A program made the translations under genes and the position numbers. The notes under the pieces were generated by a model, which searched no databases, had not been told where the DNA came from, and saw only the letters and a list, made by a program, of their open reading frames with translations. From Kribbella sp. NBC_01245 (lineage in GTDB: Bacteria; Actinomycetota; Actinomycetes; Propionibacteriales; Kribbellaceae), in NCBI RefSeq assembly GCF_036226525.1, contig NZ_CP108487.1, positions 124,001 to 188,000 on the forward strand: DNA of 64,000 nucleotides, read 5' to 3'. The stretch's first letter is position 1. Each line of letters starts with the position of its first letter. Positions 32,696-40,519 of the stretch are shown here, piece by piece.

Positions 32696-34024
32696 ATGGC
32701 GGTGCCGCAGGCAAGGCAGAAGAACCGGCGGGACGCGATCGGGATGGGCGTGGCACTGCTCAACCGGCTGTCGAAGTCGCGAACGATCGAGCGACTCGGC
32801 CTGCGCAAGCAGACCGAGCGAGTGGTTTTCGAGGCGACCAAGACCGGTTTCCGGACGGCCGGCGCCCTGACGCGGAACTTCAAAGCCGTCTCCAGGGCCA
32901 CGAAACCGGCCCGCCTGCCGTCCGCGAAAGGCAGCGGCAAGTTCGACCTGACGCCGACCGAGGACCAGGAGATGGTCGTCGGAGTGGTCCGCGAGTTCGC
33001 CGCGGAGGCCCTGCGCCCGGCGGCGGCCGCGGCCGACACCGCCTGCGCGACCGCTCCGTTGGTGCTCGCGCAGAGTTCGGAGCTCGGCCTGAGTTTGATC
33101 GAGGTGCCCGAGGAGCTCGGCGGCATCGTCACCGAACGCTCCGCCCTCACCGGCGTCCTCGTCGCCGAGGCGATGGCGTACGGCGATATGGGTCAGGCCG
33201 TCGCGTGTCTGGCACCGGCAGCGGTCAGTACGGCGATCTCGCTCTGGGGCGATGAGGTCCAGCAAGCGACGTACCTGCCGGCGTTCACGGGTGATTCCGT
33301 CCCGGCCGCCGCGCTCGCGGTCGTCGAGCCGCGAGCGCTGTTCGATCCCTTCGAGCTGCGTACGCGAGCCCAGCGCGTCGACGATGGGTACGTCTTGAGC
33401 GGCGTGAAATCGCTCGTGCCCCGTGGTGCCGAGGCCGAGGTGTTCGTGATCGCCGCCGAACGCGAAGGCCACGGCCCCGCGTTGTTCCTGGTCGAATCGA
33501 ACCACCCGGGCCTGACCGTCGAGGCCGAGCCGTCGATGGGCCTGCGGGCGGCAAGCTTGAGCCGGATCATCCTCGACGCCGTACCGGCTCAGTTGCTGGG
33601 CGAGGGCTCGGCTGAGGACTACGCCGAATGCATCCGGCTGTCGCGACTCGGCTGGTGCGCGCTATCCCTCGGTACGGCGAAGGCGGTGCTCGACTACGTC
33701 ACGCCGTACGTCAATGAGCGCATCGCGTTCGGTGAACCGATCAGCCATCGCCAGTCGGTCGCCTTCATGGTGGCCAATATCGCGATCGAGCTGGAAGGGA
33801 TGCGACTCGTCACCTACCGGGCCGGATCGCGTGCGGAACAAGGGCTGACGTTCGCCCGCGAGACCGCGCTGGCCCGTCGGTTGTGCACCGAACAGGGCAT
33901 GCGGATCGGCACCGACGGCGTGCAACTGCTCGGCGGTCATGGCTTCGTGAAGGAACACCCGGTCGAGCGGTGGTACCGCGATCTGCGGGCCGTCGGCGTG
34001 ATGGAAGGCGCGGTGCTGGTCTGA
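32696..34024 (+). CDS. Acyl-CoA dehydrogenase (first of a pair)
   Basis: A 442-residue flavoenzyme of the acyl-CoA dehydrogenase superfamily. The ATG at 32696 follows GGGAG by six bases. An unusual basic segment of about 80 residues (RQKNRRDAIGMG, LRKQTERVVFEATKTG) precedes the dehydrogenase fold, which starts near DLTPTEDQEMVVGVVREFA. The C-terminal helices include GEPISHRQSVAFMVANIAIE and GVQLLGGHGFVKEHPVERWYRD, typical of the family. It overlaps the second dehydrogenase by one base. Such pairs often work as heteromers in fatty acid or steroid side-chain oxidation; the substrate is unknown. Confidence 0.88.
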   Translation: MAVPQARQKNRRDAIGMGVALLNRLSKSRTIERLGLRKQTERVVFEATKTGFRTAGALTRNFKAVSRATKPARLPSAKGSGKFDLTPTEDQEMVVGVVREFAAEALRPAAAAADTACATAPLVLAQSSELGLSLIEVPEELGGIVTERSALTGVLVAEAMAYGDMGQAVACLAPAAVSTAISLWGDEVQQATYLPAFTGDSVPAAALAVVEPRALFDPFELRTRAQRVDDGYVLSGVKSLVPRGAEAEVFVIAAEREGHGPALFLVESNHPGLTVEAEPSMGLRAASLSRIILDAVPAQLLGEGSAEDYAECIRLSRLGWCALSLGTAKAVLDYVTPYVNERIAFGEPISHRQSVAFMVANIAIELEGMRLVTYRAGSRAEQGLTFARETALARRLCTEQGMRIGTDGVQLLGGHGFVKEHPVERWYRDLRAVGVMEGAVLV

Positions 34025-35235
34025 TGATCAACCTGGAGACTCCTCGCAAGTTCCGCGCCTTCATCAATCAGGCGCACCAGGTCGCGGCCGAGATGCTGCG
34101 CCCGAATTCCCGCGAGTACGACCTGGCCGAACACGCTTATCCCAAAGAGCTCGACATGCTCGCGGCCATGGTCGACGGCCTCGGCGCGTCCGGCACCGGC
34201 ACAGGCGCGGGAGCGAGCGGCGTACGACGTACCGAAGCCGATGTCGACGGGGGAGTGAAGAACGGGTCCAACCTGTCGTCCGCGTTGTCGATCATGGAGA
34301 TGTGCTGGGGTGACGTCGGCCTGCTGCTGTCGATGCCACGGCAAGGCCTGGGCAATTCGGCCATCGCGTCCGTGGCGAGTGACGAACAGCTGAAGCGATT
34401 CGAGGGCGTCTGGGCGGGGATGGCCATCACCGAACCGGGTTGTGGTTCGGACTCGGCCAGCATCCAGACGACCGCGCGGCTCGACGGCGACCACTACGTC
34501 ATCAACGGCGAGAAGATCTTCGTCACCGCGGGCGGTCGGTGTGACGCCGTTGTCGTCTGGGCGACGCTGGACAAGTCGCTCGGCAGGGCCGCGATCAAGT
34601 CGTTCGTGGTCTTCAAGGACACTCCAGGTCTGACCGTCGAGCGGCTCGAGCACAAGCTCGGCATCCGCTCTTCGGATACCGCGACCATCCGGCTGGAGGA
34701 CTGCCGGGTGCCCGCGGAGAACCTGCTCGGTACGCCGGAAGTCGATGCGGACAAGGGTTTCTCCGGCGTCATGCAGACCTTCGACAACACGCGCCCACTC
34801 GTCGCCGCGATGGCCGTCGGCTGCGCCCGGGCCGCGCTCGAACTGACGCACGACCTACTCGCCGAGGCCGGCGTCGAACCCGACTACGACCGCCCGGTCC
34901 ACCGCCAACCCGCGGCCGCCGCGTCGTACCTGCAAATGGAAGCGGACTGGGAGGCGGCGTACCTCCTCACCCTCCAAGCCGCCTGGATGGCCGACAACGG
35001 CCGCCCCAACTCCCTCCAAGCCTCAATGGCCAAAGCCAAAGCCGGCCGCATCGGCAACGACATCACCCTCCGCTGCGTCGAACTGGCCGGCAGCCTCGGC
35101 TACAGCGAACACCACCTCCTCGAAAAGTGGTCCCGCGACTCCAAAATCCTCGACATCTTCGAAGGCACCCAACAAATCCAACAACTGATCATCGCCCGCC
35201 GATTGCTTGGGAAGACGTCAGCTGAGCTCAAATAG
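34024..35235 (+). CDS. Acyl-CoA dehydrogenase (second of a pair), 3' end rebuilt by island integration
   Basis: A 403-residue acyl-CoA dehydrogenase. GMAITEPGCGSDSASIQTTA and YVINGEKIFVTAGG give the FAD and substrate loops, and the conserved end DIFEGTQQIQQLIIARRLLG is complete. It overlaps its partner (TGATG). The last 90 bases are repeated at 63,544-63,633 with only synonymous changes. I infer that a genomic island inserted in this 3' end and replaced it with its own copy, leaving the protein unchanged. The last part of this copy uses AT-ending codons more than the rest of the gene, consistent with that view. Confidence 0.9.
   Translation: MINLETPRKFRAFINQAHQVAAEMLRPNSREYDLAEHAYPKELDMLAAMVDGLGASGTGTGAGASGVRRTEADVDGGVKNGSNLSSALSIMEMCWGDVGLLLSMPRQGLGNSAIASVASDEQLKRFEGVWAGMAITEPGCGSDSASIQTTARLDGDHYVINGEKIFVTAGGRCDAVVVWATLDKSLGRAAIKSFVVFKDTPGLTVERLEHKLGIRSSDTATIRLEDCRVPAENLLGTPEVDADKGFSGVMQTFDNTRPLVAAMAVGCARAALELTHDLLAEAGVEPDYDRPVHRQPAAAASYLQMEADWEAAYLLTLQAAWMADNGRPNSLQASMAKAKAGRIGNDITLRCVELAGSLGYSEHHLLEKWSRDSKILDIFEGTQQIQQLIIARRLLGKTSAELK
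35146..35235 (+). repeat. attL: left copy of the duplicated acyl-CoA dehydrogenase 3' end
   Basis: These 90 bases match 63,544-63,633. The first 35 bases (35,146-35,180) are identical in both copies and should contain the crossover site. The remaining 55 differ at ten positions, all synonymous. Confidence 0.85.
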
Positions 35236-35245
35236 CCTTACCTAT

Positions 35246-35264
35246 AAGGGTTTTGTGAACCCTT
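35246..35264 (+). terminator. Stem-loop after the acyl-CoA dehydrogenase operon
   Basis: AAGGGTT and AACCCTT pair as a seven-base stem around TTGTG, ten bases past the stop codon. There is no long T-run, so it may be a weak terminator or an integrase arm-site rather than a full terminator. Confidence 0.45.
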
Positions 35265-35345
35265 TGGCTGCATCACTCGGCACGGCTCCGAGGTTGCTCC
35301 GCCATCCTCATGCCGCGGTGGAATCGTCCGGGTCCGCGAGCAAGG

Positions 35346-35997
35346 CTAGGCCGGGTTGGCGGTGGCGGGGGAGCCGGAGAGGAGGCGGCGGCCGAGTGGG
35401 GTGGTCTGGTGGAGGACGGTGGAGCGGACTCGGCTGCTGCTGATCAGGCCGGCTTCGCGGAGGATGGCGGCGTGATAGCTGGCTGCGCTCGGGGTGATTC
35501 CGCACCGGCGGGCCAGCTCTGTGGTGGTGCAGGGCACGAGTGCGGCGTCCAGAGCGGCCGCGCGGGTCGGGCCGAGGACGGCGGCCAGCGCGCGTGGCGG
35601 TTCGGCACCGGCGAGGCGGGGCAGGGTAGGGGTCTGTTGGACCGGTAGGACCAGGACGGGCGGACCGCCCGGGACGAGCAGCTTAGTGGGCGCGCGCCAG
35701 CAGAAGACCGACAGTTGGAGCTTGATGCCGCTCCCGCCGAGGAGCAGATCCGGGCCGGTCAGGTCGGGCAGATGCAGAACCGGTGGCGACCATACGACGC
35801 GTGCATGCAACCCACCGAGTACGGGGTCGACCCCCTGCCAGGCCAGGGACTCGCCGAGCTGGGCGTTCTCGGTGGTCACCTGAGCGCTGATCGATCGCCA
35901 GTACGGCGCGATGGCCACGTCGTAGTTCGCACGCAGCGCGTCAAGCTCGGGAGGTGACCATCTGGTCGGCGCCGCCTCGAAGTCACCGGAGCCGGCG
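35346..35997 (-). pseudogene. N-terminally truncated ArsR-type regulator (DUF5937-like)
   Basis: The readable part carries the C-terminal winged helix (TTELARRCGITPSAASYHAAI, GLISSSRVRSTVLHQTTPLG) behind the family's middle domain (LHARVVWSPPVLHLPDL, GSGIKLQLSVF). Proteins of this kind are usually about 330 residues; roughly the first 90 are absent. Upstream the frame runs into the antisense of another broken ArsR gene, so sequence from about 36,000 onward is not native. It is probably inactive. The break point is shared with the neighbour. Confidence 0.6.
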
Positions 35998-36017
35998 ATT
36001 CCGGCCAGTCCATCGTC

Positions 36018-36263
36018 CGGCGTGGAGAGCTCCTCGCGATGATCGAGTCGAGCCCCAAGGGTGAGGCGTGTGTCTGCGACCTCACCGCTCCCCTCGACCT
36101 CAGCCAGCCGACGATCAGCCATCACCTGAAGATCCTGGTCAAAGCCGGCATCCTCGCGCGAGAAAAGCGCGGCCTCTGGGCCTGGTACTCGGTAGTCCCG
36201 GAACAGCTCGAAACCCTGCGCCGCCTCCTGCCCGGCCCAGCTTTCCTACAGCCGATCAGCTGA
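36018..36263 (+). pseudogene. C-terminal fragment of an ArsR-family arsenic-type repressor
   Basis: The frame reads LLAMIESSPKGEACVCDLTA, then PTISHHLKILVKAGILAREK and GLWAWYSVVPEQLETL. This is the arsenic-sensing ArsR pattern, with the C-V-C metal site and the recognition helix. The first 25 or so residues of a normal ArsR are missing, and no start codon with a ribosome site is present. It points away from the other broken regulator, and the two meet at about 36,000. A deletion that removed both 5' ends would explain this. Confidence 0.6.
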
Positions 36264-36409
36264 CCTGTTCCTTCACTGCTGCGACAACGTACGTCGCATC
36301 CCGGTGCACGCCTCGCAGAGCGTCCAGCGAGAACGCTGGAACTCCAGTCCGAGGTAGTCAGCCTCGGTGTGAGAGGTGGCACCAACGACGTGTTTCTCGC
36401 CAGTGCGCC

Positions 36410-36730
36410 TTATTGCGGGCGAGCTCCGATAGTGATCGTCCAGCCTTGCCCGTTGACGAACTGAGGCAGGCTCATGCAGGGGATGCCCAAGGCATCGCAC
36501 ACATCCGGCATACGTGGCTTGTCGAGGCTACGTGCTGTCTCCTGGGTCACGACCGTGCCATTGCGGGCATAGGCCAAGGCGACGACGAATGGATCGGCAC
36601 CGTTTCGTGGCCCGCCACCCATGCCCAGCAAGCGAGGATGCTTCGCAAGGACCTCGCGGGTGGCGAGTTGGATGTCTCGGCTGAGCGGTACGAAGAAGCC
36701 CGGGCAGGTGCGAGGTTGGTGTGTTTCATT
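36410..36730 (-). pseudogene. Remnant of a DUF4411 PIN-like toxin gene
   Basis: The frame reads CPGFFVPLSRDIQLATREVL, then GADPFVVALAYARNGTVVTQ and RMPDVCDALGIPCMSLPQFV. This matches the C-terminal two thirds of DUF4411 proteins (about 160 residues), with the ADPFVVALA acidic segment. The N-terminal PIN start (LLDANVFI type) is absent and no start codon suits the frame. An ATG with GGAG at 36,729-36,747 opens a different frame, perhaps marking a frameshift. No antitoxin gene is adjacent. Confidence 0.5.
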
Positions 36731-36837
36731 GCCGAATCTCCGTCCAAGGTCAGGCGGCAGGACTCAGCTTCGACGGTGGTTCCCGCTTGATTGCTCGACC
36801 TCTATCGGGGCCTAGGCGAGCAACGCATAGGTCGCCG

Positions 36838-37386
36838 TCACGCTTGCCACTGCGCGCGGGTGATCCGGTAGAGCACATGCCTCTGCAGCGGGTGACCAGA
36901 AGGCAGCCGTGGGTCGTCGAAGTCGTCGGCCTCATCGTGCGTCATACCGATCCGCTCCATCACTCGCTGAGATGGCCTGTTCGTCGTCGTGGTGAACGAC
37001 ATCACGTCGTCCAGTCCAGCCGGACCGAACGCATACGCCAGCGAGGCCCGCGCCGCCTCAGTCGCATAACCGTTGCCCCAGGCCTCCTTTGCAAGTCGCC
37101 ATCCGATCTCGACGCCGGGCCGGAAAGGTGCATCGAGGCTCGGCACCGACAAGCCGGTGAAACCTATGAAGCGTCCGGTCTCCCGTATTTCGACCGCCCA
37201 GAATCCGAAGCCGCGCTGGTCGATCGAGGACCTGAGCCGGTCGATCGTTCGGTCGCTGTCCACCCGGCTAAGCAATGCCGGGAAGTGCTCCATCACAGCC
37301 GGGTCGGCGTTCATGGCCGCGAACGGTTCGTAGTCATCGGCCTTCCACTGCCTTATCAGCAGCCGCTGGGTAGTCAGCTCGGTCAT
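36838..37386 (-). CDS. RimJ/RimL-type GNAT acetyltransferase
   Basis: A 182-residue N-acetyltransferase. TQRLLIRQWKADDYEPFAAM is the usual start, FIGFTGLSVP and VEIGWRLAKEAWGNGYATEA give the acetyl-CoA loop, and FTTTTNRPSQRVMERIGM the last conserved strand. It should acetylate an amine, such as a protein N-terminus or an antibiotic. It appears intact, unlike its neighbours, and precedes the integrase gene on the same strand. Its codon use is mixed. Confidence 0.85.
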   Translation of the reverse strand: MTELTTQRLLIRQWKADDYEPFAAMNADPAVMEHFPALLSRVDSDRTIDRLRSSIDQRGFGFWAVEIRETGRFIGFTGLSVPSLDAPFRPGVEIGWRLAKEAWGNGYATEAARASLAYAFGPAGLDDVMSFTTTTNRPSQRVMERIGMTHDEADDFDDPRLPSGHPLQRHVLYRITRAQWQA

Positions 37387-37398
37387 CTCACTCCTGAT

Positions 37399-38496
37399 CT
37401 AGTCGGTGCTTCCTGGCTGTGGCTGCCTTCTCAATACTGTCGACAACGCCACCGGGTCGTATTCGGCTAGGGCGCCTTGTTGTTCTCGGTCGGCGAAGGG
37501 CCCGAACACGGCGCGGTGGTGAGCGACAACATCTTCAAGCCGTGGCTTGCTGTAGACGGCGAGTGTGTTCAATGACGCGTGGCCGAGCAGGTCCTGCACC
37601 TCGTGCATCGGCACTCCACCGTTCAGTGCACGGATCGCGAATGTGTGCCGCAGATCGTGCAAAGTCCAGTTGGCCCCTAACAGCCGGTTCACCCGGGCCA
37701 TCACCGCCCGCAACGCGTCGTAGGTTAGCGGCCGGTGCGGCTCGCGCAACGTCAACCAGACCGGCTGGCCGTCTCCGAGTGTCCCCCGGTCAAGCTGGTA
37801 GAGCCGCAACCACACGAAAGCGTCCGGCGATGCCGGCAGCCATTGCCGGGCTCCGCCCTTGCGTACTACTCCGATCAACTGGTCGCCGTAGTTGATCATG
37901 TCGCCAGTAAGCCCGAGTAACTCCGAGGCCCGGGCGCCGCTGCTGACGTAGAACGCGGCCAGCGCCTGGTCTCGATGCGACTTCAGCTTGCGGAACAACT
38001 CGTTGAAGCTCGTGTCCGGGATCGCCCGCGGCAGCGGCTGAGAATCCTTCTGCCGCAACGCCCGCCGCCTGGTCGGCGCAAAGCCGTCCATCGGGTTGTG
38101 ATGCCCATGCGGACGGCCAGCAACCGGAACCGGATTCACCAGCGGCCCGTCGCCGCGCTCACGGTAGAACTCGTAGAACTCATGCACCGCCGACAACGTG
38201 TGGTTGATCGTCGCAGGCGCATAAAGGGCCGTCTGAACCTTCTTGCCTGTCACCCGATTCACCGGCAGTCGAGGCCCGGGCAGATTCTTCGCACCGGTGA
38301 ACTTGTCCGCCTGGCGCGCCCACAACACGAAGTCGCGGACCACCCGTTCTGACACCTGATCCCATCGGCACTCTGTCGCCCAGCAGAACCGCAGAAACCG
38401 CAGCAGCGACATCGCGTACCCCCTCACAGTGTGCCGCGAGCAGTAACTGCAGCAGCCACTCCCTGCCGGGCCCGAACTCGACGTCTTCTGCGTCAA
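37399..38496 (-). CDS. Tyrosine site-specific integrase with a 5' frameshift
   Basis: The catalytic domain is complete: SSGARASELLGL holds the first arginine, GVVRKGGARQWLP the lysine, WTLHDLRHTFAIRAL the H-x-x-R, LLGHASLNTLAVYSK the second His and the tyrosine nucleophile. The N-terminal SAM-like domain starts at RHTVRGYAMSLLRFLRFCW. The native N-terminus appears in the neighbouring frame from an ATG at 38,524 (VDAEDVEFGPGREWLLQLLL), so a one-base change near 38,445 separates the two parts. An internal ATG at 38,412 could still give a shorter product. As the only integrase with all its catalytic residues, it is the best candidate for having placed this island in the acyl-CoA dehydrogenase gene. 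Confidence 0.75.
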   Translation of the reverse strand: MTQKTSSSGPAGSGCCSYCSRHTVRGYAMSLLRFLRFCWATECRWDQVSERVVRDFVLWARQADKFTGAKNLPGPRLPVNRVTGKKVQTALYAPATINHTLSAVHEFYEFYRERGDGPLVNPVPVAGRPHGHHNPMDGFAPTRRRALRQKDSQPLPRAIPDTSFNELFRKLKSHRDQALAAFYVSSGARASELLGLTGDMINYGDQLIGVVRKGGARQWLPASPDAFVWLRLYQLDRGTLGDGQPVWLTLREPHRPLTYDALRAVMARVNRLLGANWTLHDLRHTFAIRALNGGVPMHEVQDLLGHASLNTLAVYSKPRLEDVVAHHRAVFGPFADREQQGALAEYDPVALSTVLRRQPQPGSTD

Positions 38497-38657
38497 CCAC
38501 TACGAAACCCGGTTGTTGAATCATCGCCCGAACGCAACCATCGGCACGCACCTCCGGATCGGACCTCCTGCTGCTCCCAGCCATGCATGCAACGGTGCTC
38601 CCCGCACGCACCTGCCAACCGTTCCGACACGCGCTCTAACCACGCTGACTGCTTCGG

Positions 38658-38906
38658 TTAATACACCCATGTGGACGCGAGTGTTTCGAGGTTCTTGCGC
38701 CGTTTCGACCAGGGCAGTTTGCGGATGTCGCTCCCGTTCGCTGCGAGTACGTCGAACGCCATGTAGGTCGCCGTCCGTTGCGCGGTCTCTCGGCTTTGCA
38801 GGGCACCGAAGTCGGGCATGCCGTCGACATAGACGACCAGCTCCCCGTTTATCTTGAGTCGATCGCTGGGCGCTGCCGTTTTGCTGGTTGTGAGCGTCGT
38901 GGACAT
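38658..38906 (-). pseudogene. Fragment of an ATP-dependent DNA ligase
   Basis: The frame reads INGELVVYVDGMPDFGALQS, YMAFDVLAANGSDIRKLPW and SKRRKNLETLA. It matches the middle of the nucleotidyltransferase domain of LigD-type DNA ligases (DGELV, FDLL and LPW..R motifs). The N-terminal K-x-DG lysine motif and the C-terminal OB fold are missing. It is surely not an active ligase. Confidence 0.55.
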
Positions 38907-39026
38907 GTCCAGGACGGCGCGGTTGATCTGGCCGCCGCAGCACCGTGGATTCGATCTGAACTCGGAGCTGACACTGTGGCCATGGCAACTAAGTCGCCCG
39001 GCCTGGCCGGGCCGGTCCAGCTCGAG

Positions 39027-39413
39027 TTAGGCGCTGAGGTGTTCGTGGATCATCTGCCAGCGGCCGTTCTCTTTGATCATCGCGTTCGTGCCTCGACCCT
39101 GGCCTTCGCGCCTCTGGCCGTTGGTGTAGCCCACCCAATGGAAGCGGTATCGCACGACGGCACAATCAGCTGAGGCGCAAACCCAGTGGAGGTCGCTGAT
39201 GGTGTAGACCTCGTCCTGAATCTCGTCAAATGTTCGCTGGACAGCATCCGTGATGGCGTCGATGCCTTCAAAGGACCCGTCGGTGAACCAGTAAGTCGCG
39301 TCGTCGGCGACGAGCTCTCTCCAACGGTTCACGTCGTGTGCGTTGGTTCGTTTGTCGTACTCCGCCATGAAGGCGTCGAGCTCGGCAAGCAGCGCATCGG
39401 TTCGATTTTCCAT
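39027..39413 (-). CDS. NTF2-like (SnoaL/DUF4440-type) protein
   Basis: A 128-residue protein with an NTF2-like cone fold: ELDAFMAEYDKRTNAHDVNR, WRELVADDATYWFTDGSFEG and a strand-rich second half ending in GRWQMIHEHLSA. The family covers small enzymes and binding proteins with a hydrophobic pocket. There is no signal peptide. It lies between the ligase remnant and the truncated integrase. A ribosome site is weak. It appears intact, but its substrate is unknown. Confidence 0.75.
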   Translation of the reverse strand: MENRTDALLAELDAFMAEYDKRTNAHDVNRWRELVADDATYWFTDGSFEGIDAITDAVQRTFDEIQDEVYTISDLHWVCASADCAVVRYRFHWVGYTNGQRREGQGRGTNAMIKENGRWQMIHEHLSA

Positions 39414-39425
39414 ACCGCCAGCCTG

Positions 39426-40139
39426 TCAGAAGGTTCTGACCTTTCCTTGCCGGCATCGCACGTCGATCAGGCCATCAGCGGTGCGGACGTCCTCGTGGCG
39501 CAGCCCCAGCGCCTCACCGATCCGCAATCCGGTGTCGCTCAGCAACCCCAACAACACCCGGTCACGCAGGCGCACACAGGCCCCGATCAAAGAGGCCGCC
39601 TGCTCGTCGGTCAGGATCGACGGCCGGCGGGACGGCTCACGCAGTCGTAGATCGCTGCGCCGCGGCCGCGACTGCTTCACATGTGCCAGGAATGGGCGAA
39701 AGGACGAGCCCGTCGACGCGACCGGGCGGCTCGCGTCGCGGCTCGTCAACGCCATCTCCGCCCCGTGGCGCCGGTGGAACTCGTAAAACGACGTCAATGC
39801 CGCGAGCTTGCGGTTGATCGTGGACTCGCTGCACGCCGAAACAGTTGCCGGCAGCACCGAGATCTCGCCGCGACGCGCGGCCGGCGGGAGCCTTAGCCAC
39901 GGCTTGAACGCGGCCAACTCGTCATAACGCAACCGATCCCAGGTCAGGCCTCGCCGACCCAAATAGTCGAAATAGTCCTTCAAGTCGTGTGCATAGGCCT
40001 TCACCGTGTTCGGCGACCGCCGCTGATCACTTAGGTGCGACAAGAACTGCTCGACCGGCAGTACGGGGAGCCAGTCATCACCCAGCACCGTCCACGACTC
40101 TTCGTCGGCATCGAGACCGGCCACCCGCTGTACCCGCAT
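39426..40139 (-). pseudogene. Tyrosine recombinase truncated before its catalytic residues
   Basis: From ATG 40,139 (after GGGAG) the protein has a proper core-binding domain (VEQFLSHLSDQRRSPNTVKA, LYEF-type helices in TSFYEFHRRHGAEM) and reaches the first catalytic region LLSDTGLRIGEALGLRHEDV. It then stops at GKVRTF. The lysine, H-x-x-R, second His and the tyrosine are absent, so it cannot cut DNA. The lost part probably went with the event that brought the NTF2-like gene next to it. It differs clearly from the other integrase. Confidence 0.65.
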
Positions 40140-40282
40140 GGCTCTCCCGCCGCGTCGTAGACATCGCGAACCTAGAGCGTCCACAACGGGAAACAGGGAC
40201 CTTCATCGGCAAGTCGTCGACGTGTTGGACGCCCCTCTGAGGACCTCAGATAACCCCGTCGAGCACCAGTCCCTGAGGGAGC

Positions 40283-40308
40283 ATCCTGGTCGCGGCCGCG
40301 ACCAGGAT
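40283..40308. repeat. Perfect 26-base palindrome
   Basis: ATCCTGGTCGCGG is followed at once by its reverse complement, with no spacer. It lies in a 380-base gene-free stretch between the truncated integrase and the kinase gene. It could be a recombinase or regulator site; as an RNA it would fold back but lacks a loop. The stretch also has CCCTGAGG...GAGCA twice (near 40,271 and 40,486). Confidence 0.7.
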
Positions 40309-40519
40309 CGGGAACCGGGGGGTGAGGTTGGTGCCCCGGCGCGACCGCAGCCGTGCCTCGTCACCGAGGCGGGCCAGTCCGATCCGGCTAGTTGACTGAA
40401 CTCTTCAGAGCGCCAGTTGGTGCTGCAGCAGGCGTCGGGAGAGGGTGGTGGAGTTCGAGTCGGGTCTTCGCTGGGGGGTTCTGTTCCCTGAGGTGGAGCA
40501 TCAGTCGACGATCCGGTGA

